Assembly (NCBI GenBank): GCA_965279085.1
Contig: OZ257149.1
Span: 434,001-498,000 of the forward strand
Length of the DNA: 64,000 nt
Direction: 5' to 3'
DNA from: UBA7672 sp965279085
Lineage (GTDB): Bacteria; Pseudomonadota; Alphaproteobacteria; Caulobacterales; Hyphomonadaceae
In this document: in pieces, positions 61,431 through 64,000 of the stretch
Numbering within the stretch: the first letter of the stretch is position 1
Layout: each line of letters begins with the position of its first letter
Notes under the pieces: generated by a model
What the model was told of the DNA's origin: nothing
Databases searched by the model: none
Seen by the model: only the letters and a program-made list of their open reading frames with translations
Made by a program: the position numbers and the translations under genes

Positions 61431-63487
61431 AAGTTCTTCCGAACGCTGATGAAGAAGTTGCGCCGCTGGTCGCTCTGCCCGCGCGCGACATACAGTGGCA
61501 CGCCAATACTCCGTCGCGCTGAATAGAAGGTCGATTCCGACTCGAAATCTTCCGCGATCAGGTTGTTGGCCCCGGCGCCGATCGTCCAGCCGCCCGGGGG
61601 CTTCCACGTGACGTTGGCGCCGAGGAACGTGCCGCCCCGCCGTTCAGTGTAAGTGCGCGGCGCCCAGTTCTTCGTGTCGTCATCGTCCTCGAGGAATACA
61701 CCCCAGCGGAAGTCGCCATTGCCGATCGTCTGCTGTAGCGAGAGATTCCATGACCACGGGTAGTCGTCGGATATCGCCCGCTCCTCTCCCGTGACCGGAT
61801 CGGTGACGTTCGAGTCGCGCAGGTTCGCGCCGACCTTGAAGATGCCGCCGGCCATGCCCCACGCATCCAGCTCCACCGAGCCCTGCATTTCCAACTCGTC
61901 CCGGCTCGCCTTGCCCGTGTTGCGCGTGATCTCGAGTTCCATCTCCGGGTCGGTCGGCGTCGCGGGAATGACCTGTACGGCGCGGCCCAGCACATCGTCG
62001 ATCTCGGTGTGGGTGTAGGCGACGACAAATGACGTCTGCCCGCCGAACTGCCGCTCGTAACGGGTGTTGAAGACCCAGTTCTTCTCGGGCTCGGCGTCGA
62101 CATTGCCGACGCCGAAAATCTGCTGCTCGAACGCCGCCTCGGATGCGAACGATTCAAAATCGAGCTGATCCACGGTGCGCTCAAGACGCGCCTGCACCTG
62201 ATGACCTTCTTCAGGCGCCCACGAGACGTTCACCCGCGGCTTGAAGAACATCAGCTCCTTCTCGGAGTGCAGGGAGCCGACATCCGCCGTGATGCGCGAC
62301 CACTCGTATCGGGCGCCCATTTCCACATTCAGCTTCGATGAAGGCGCCCACGTCGCTGTCGAGAAAGAATCCACGCGCAGTTCGTCAACTTCGTTGTGAT
62401 CGCCATCCAGCACAAACGGCGCGCCATTCAGCATCCGCGAGCCATCGGAGCTGGAGAAGTTGTAGACCACCTCTCCCCCGCCCTCGAACGTCCACTCCCC
62501 CATCACAGGCAGGCGCAGCGTCGCGCGCGCAATGCTTTCGCCGGTTTCGTCGTCGCTCTCGTTGCCGGACGTGAAGGTCGGCGTGTTGAAGATGCCGTCG
62601 ACCTCGCCGAACCACAGTGACTGGAAGCCGACCAGCTCAAGCGCATACTCACCGAAGTTGACGCCGTAGCGCGCGCCGATTTCACCGCTGGTGGTCTGCG
62701 AATGGGCGGTGCTCATCTGCAAGCCGCCCGGAATGATCAGTATGTCCTGGCCGCCGCCATTGAACTCGTCGGCTGCGATCAGGCCATTGAGGCGCAGCTT
62801 CCCGCCGAGCCATGTCGTTTCCCACGAACCCGTCGCCTCGACGCGCTCGAATTCGCTTTGGGACGTGGTCTCGTTCTGGCGGATAACGACGCCCATCGGG
62901 TCGATGCGACGGCCGCTGCTTTCGCCCGACCCTTCCGACCGGATGAGCGACACCGAACCGTCCAGTAGATGCTCCCCGATCTGGTTACGCACCTGCAGCG
63001 ACGCGTTTGGCGACACGTCGCCCTCATCGTTGAAATTGAGGTTCGCACTGACCGCCCCAGTCAGGCCCACGTCCGGCTTGCGGATGATGTTTGCGACGAT
63101 GGGTTGGCCCTGCATATCGATGCCTTCAGCGCCACCGCGGATCACCTCAATGCGCTCCACGCCGCTTGCCGGGATGCGTGCGACGATCGAGCTTAGATAG
63201 TCGCCGCGCGAAGGCGGACGCTCGCCGTCGATCAGCACGTTGCCCGCCGTGCCCGAAAACCCTCGGCCGTTGCCGCTGTCCTGAAAGGAAAAGCCGGGGA
63301 CCCGGCCGACCATGTCGAGCGCGGTATTCGGCCTGAACTGCGTGAAGAAGTCAGGCTTGTAGGTGGTGACGTTGGAGGCTGCGTCCTGCGGAGGAGACTG
63401 TGGCGTCTGCGCCAGCGCCACTCCCTGACTTGCAGTCAGGTATGCGGCCGCAACCAGCCCGGTGAACCGTCCCCGCCAGTGATTCAA
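61427..63487 (-). CDS. TonB-dependent receptor-like protein (second copy)
   Basis: A 686-residue outer-membrane protein. Signal peptide ending at VALAQ, then a plug domain with DFFTQFRPNTALDMVGRVPGF, SGTAGNVLIDGERPPSRGD and IPASGVERIEVIRGGAEGIDMQG (in part VERIEVIRGGAEGIDM). The barrel ends in FFISVRKNF. It lacks the SRI/TonB-box-like motif of the first receptor. The class is smaller and related to colicin-receptor-like TonB proteins of Caulobacterales. Upstream, in the same direction, is a POT peptide transporter gene, separated by a terminator. Confidence 0.9.
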   Translation of the reverse strand: MNHWRGRFTGLVAAAYLTASQGVALAQTPQSPPQDAASNVTTYKPDFFTQFRPNTALDMVGRVPGFSFQDSGNGRGFSGTAGNVLIDGERPPSRGDYLSSIVARIPASGVERIEVIRGGAEGIDMQGQPIVANIIRKPDVGLTGAVSANLNFNDEGDVSPNASLQVRNQIGEHLLDGSVSLIRSEGSGESSGRRIDPMGVVIRQNETTSQSEFERVEATGSWETTWLGGKLRLNGLIAADEFNGGGQDILIIPGGLQMSTAHSQTTSGEIGARYGVNFGEYALELVGFQSLWFGEVDGIFNTPTFTSGNESDDETGESIARATLRLPVMGEWTFEGGGEVVYNFSSSDGSRMLNGAPFVLDGDHNEVDELRVDSFSTATWAPSSKLNVEMGARYEWSRITADVGSLHSEKELMFFKPRVNVSWAPEEGHQVQARLERTVDQLDFESFASEAAFEQQIFGVGNVDAEPEKNWVFNTRYERQFGGQTSFVVAYTHTEIDDVLGRAVQVIPATPTDPEMELEITRNTGKASRDELEMQGSVELDAWGMAGGIFKVGANLRDSNVTDPVTGEERAISDDYPWSWNLSLQQTIGNGDFRWGVFLEDDDDTKNWAPRTYTERRGGTFLGANVTWKPPGGWTIGAGANNLIAEDFESESTFYSARRSIGVPLYVARGQSDQRRNFFISVRKNF

Positions 63488-63556
63488 TTTCCTGCCCCTG
63501 TGCGCCGCCAGCTTTGTGGCGATCGACAGGCTCAGTGGTCGGGGCGGATTTGGACT

Positions 63557-63595
63557 AAAAAGTGTCCGCCCGAACCATCAAGAGTTCGGGCGGAC
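63557..63595 (-). terminator. intrinsic terminator of the POT transporter gene
   Basis: A perfect 12-base stem (63564-63575 with 63584-63595), 8-base loop, followed on the minus strand by CTTTTT (63561-63557 are A on the plus strand). It lies 28 bases past the transporter stop and upstream of the receptor gene. Confidence 0.85.
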
Positions 63596-63623
63596 AGATT
63601 TAATGTTTCAGCTATTGCGCGAC

Positions 63624-64000
63624 CTACTCGGCGGCTTGCGGGGCCGGTGTGTCTGCGCGCGGCTTTTCCTTGATGTGCGCGAGCTTGTTGAGGAACGGAC
63701 TCGCGATGCCGAACGCGATACCGATGCCGATGCCCCAGAGGCCAACATTGGTGAACACCTCGGCATAGGTCTTCAGCGCGAGCTCCGGATCGAGCACTTG
63801 ACCGCCGACCGTCTGCTGCGCCGTCAGCTTGGTGATCTGCGCCTGCACCGCCTGCGCGATCGATGAGCCGAGATACCACGTCGCCATCATCGTCGCGGCG
63901 ATGGGCGCCGGGGTCAGCTTGGTCATCGCAGAGAGGCCGACCGGCGAGAGGAAGAGTTCGCCCGTCGTGTGCAGCAGGTAGAGCAACACGAGGAAGATCA
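63624..64000 (-). CDS. POT-family peptide:H+ symporter (C-terminal part)
   Basis: The C-terminal 124 residues of a proton-dependent oligopeptide transporter; the N-terminal part lies beyond the right edge. LLYLLHTTGELFLSPVGLSAMTKL is the late transmembrane signature (TM10 region), followed by MMATWYLGSSIAQAV and a final span. Reading continues in frame to 64000 (IFL before V). POT carriers import di- and tripeptides, which agrees with the peptidase-rich surroundings. Confidence 0.88.
   Translation of the reverse strand, partial: IFLVLLYLLHTTGELFLSPVGLSAMTKLTPAPIAATMMATWYLGSSIAQAVQAQITKLTAQQTVGGQVLDPELALKTYAEVFTNVGLWGIGIGIAFGIASPFLNKLAHIKEKPRADTPAPQAAE

Overview
The window is chromosomal DNA of a high-GC Gram-negative alphaproteobacterium. 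The best fit is a heterotroph of the Caulobacterales/Hyphomonadaceae type. Three things point there: the order DUF2948–hisD–UPF0262–infA–maf–RNase E/G–yacG–tRNA-Phe, the order rlpA–dac–tmk–holB–tatD–MBL–mazG, and the aa3 oxidase cluster ctaC–ctaD–ctaB–coxF–ctaG–ctaE. Large TonB-dependent receptors and many exported peptidases fit an aquatic or protein-degrading lifestyle. No phage, insertion sequence or CRISPR array is visible.

Layout. 1-4.2 kb: histidine/translation/RNA housekeeping block on the + strand, ending in tRNA-Phe with a clear sigma70 promoter. 4.2-5.3 kb: HupE-like membrane protein, small GIY-YIG nuclease, inverted repeat and tRNA-Ser(UGA). 5.6-12.1 kb: cell-envelope and replication block (RlpA, D,D-carboxypeptidase, Tmk, HolB, TatD, MBL hydrolase, MazG). 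12.1-13.8 kb: a MobA-like/XdhC molybdenum-cofactor pair. 13.9 kb: candidate small RNA. 14.1-20.5 kb: a catabolic operon with enoyl-CoA hydratase, two acyl-CoA ligases, a luciferase-like monooxygenase and an FMN 2-hydroxyacid oxidase. 20.6-26 kb: TonB receptor divergent from an S9 peptidase. 26-29.2 kb: bioA divergent from bioFD. 29.2-32.5 kb: dicarboxylate symporter, a secF standing alone, ExoD. 32.6-35.5 kb: EF-hand protein plus two-component system. 35.5-42.5 kb: MHS-type transporter and M61, M28 and M14 peptidases. 42.6-50.6 kb: tRNA-Lys, lipoproteins, tgt-queA, gatB, SRPBCC, EAL phosphodiesterase, M16 peptidase. 50.6-59.2 kb: one long minus-strand run ctaC-D-B-F-G-E–membrane protein–DUF983–surf1–thrC–M16. 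59.3-64 kb: TPR protein, TldD, a second TonB receptor and the end of a POT peptide transporter.

The most striking non-coding signal is at about 11.2 kb. A dif-like site with two XerC/XerD-type arms lies between the MBL hydrolase and mazG genes. By eye, every GGGNAGGG (KOPS-type) octamer I found to its left is on the + strand (4), and every one to its right is in the reverse orientation (19). I read this as the chromosome dimer resolution site, so the window would span the replication terminus. Other points of interest are a + strand RNA candidate whose hairpin loops carry anti-Shine-Dalgarno sequence, loss of two of three zinc cysteines in Tgt, secF without secD, and several convergent gene pairs that share one palindromic CTAG as the stop codon on both strands.
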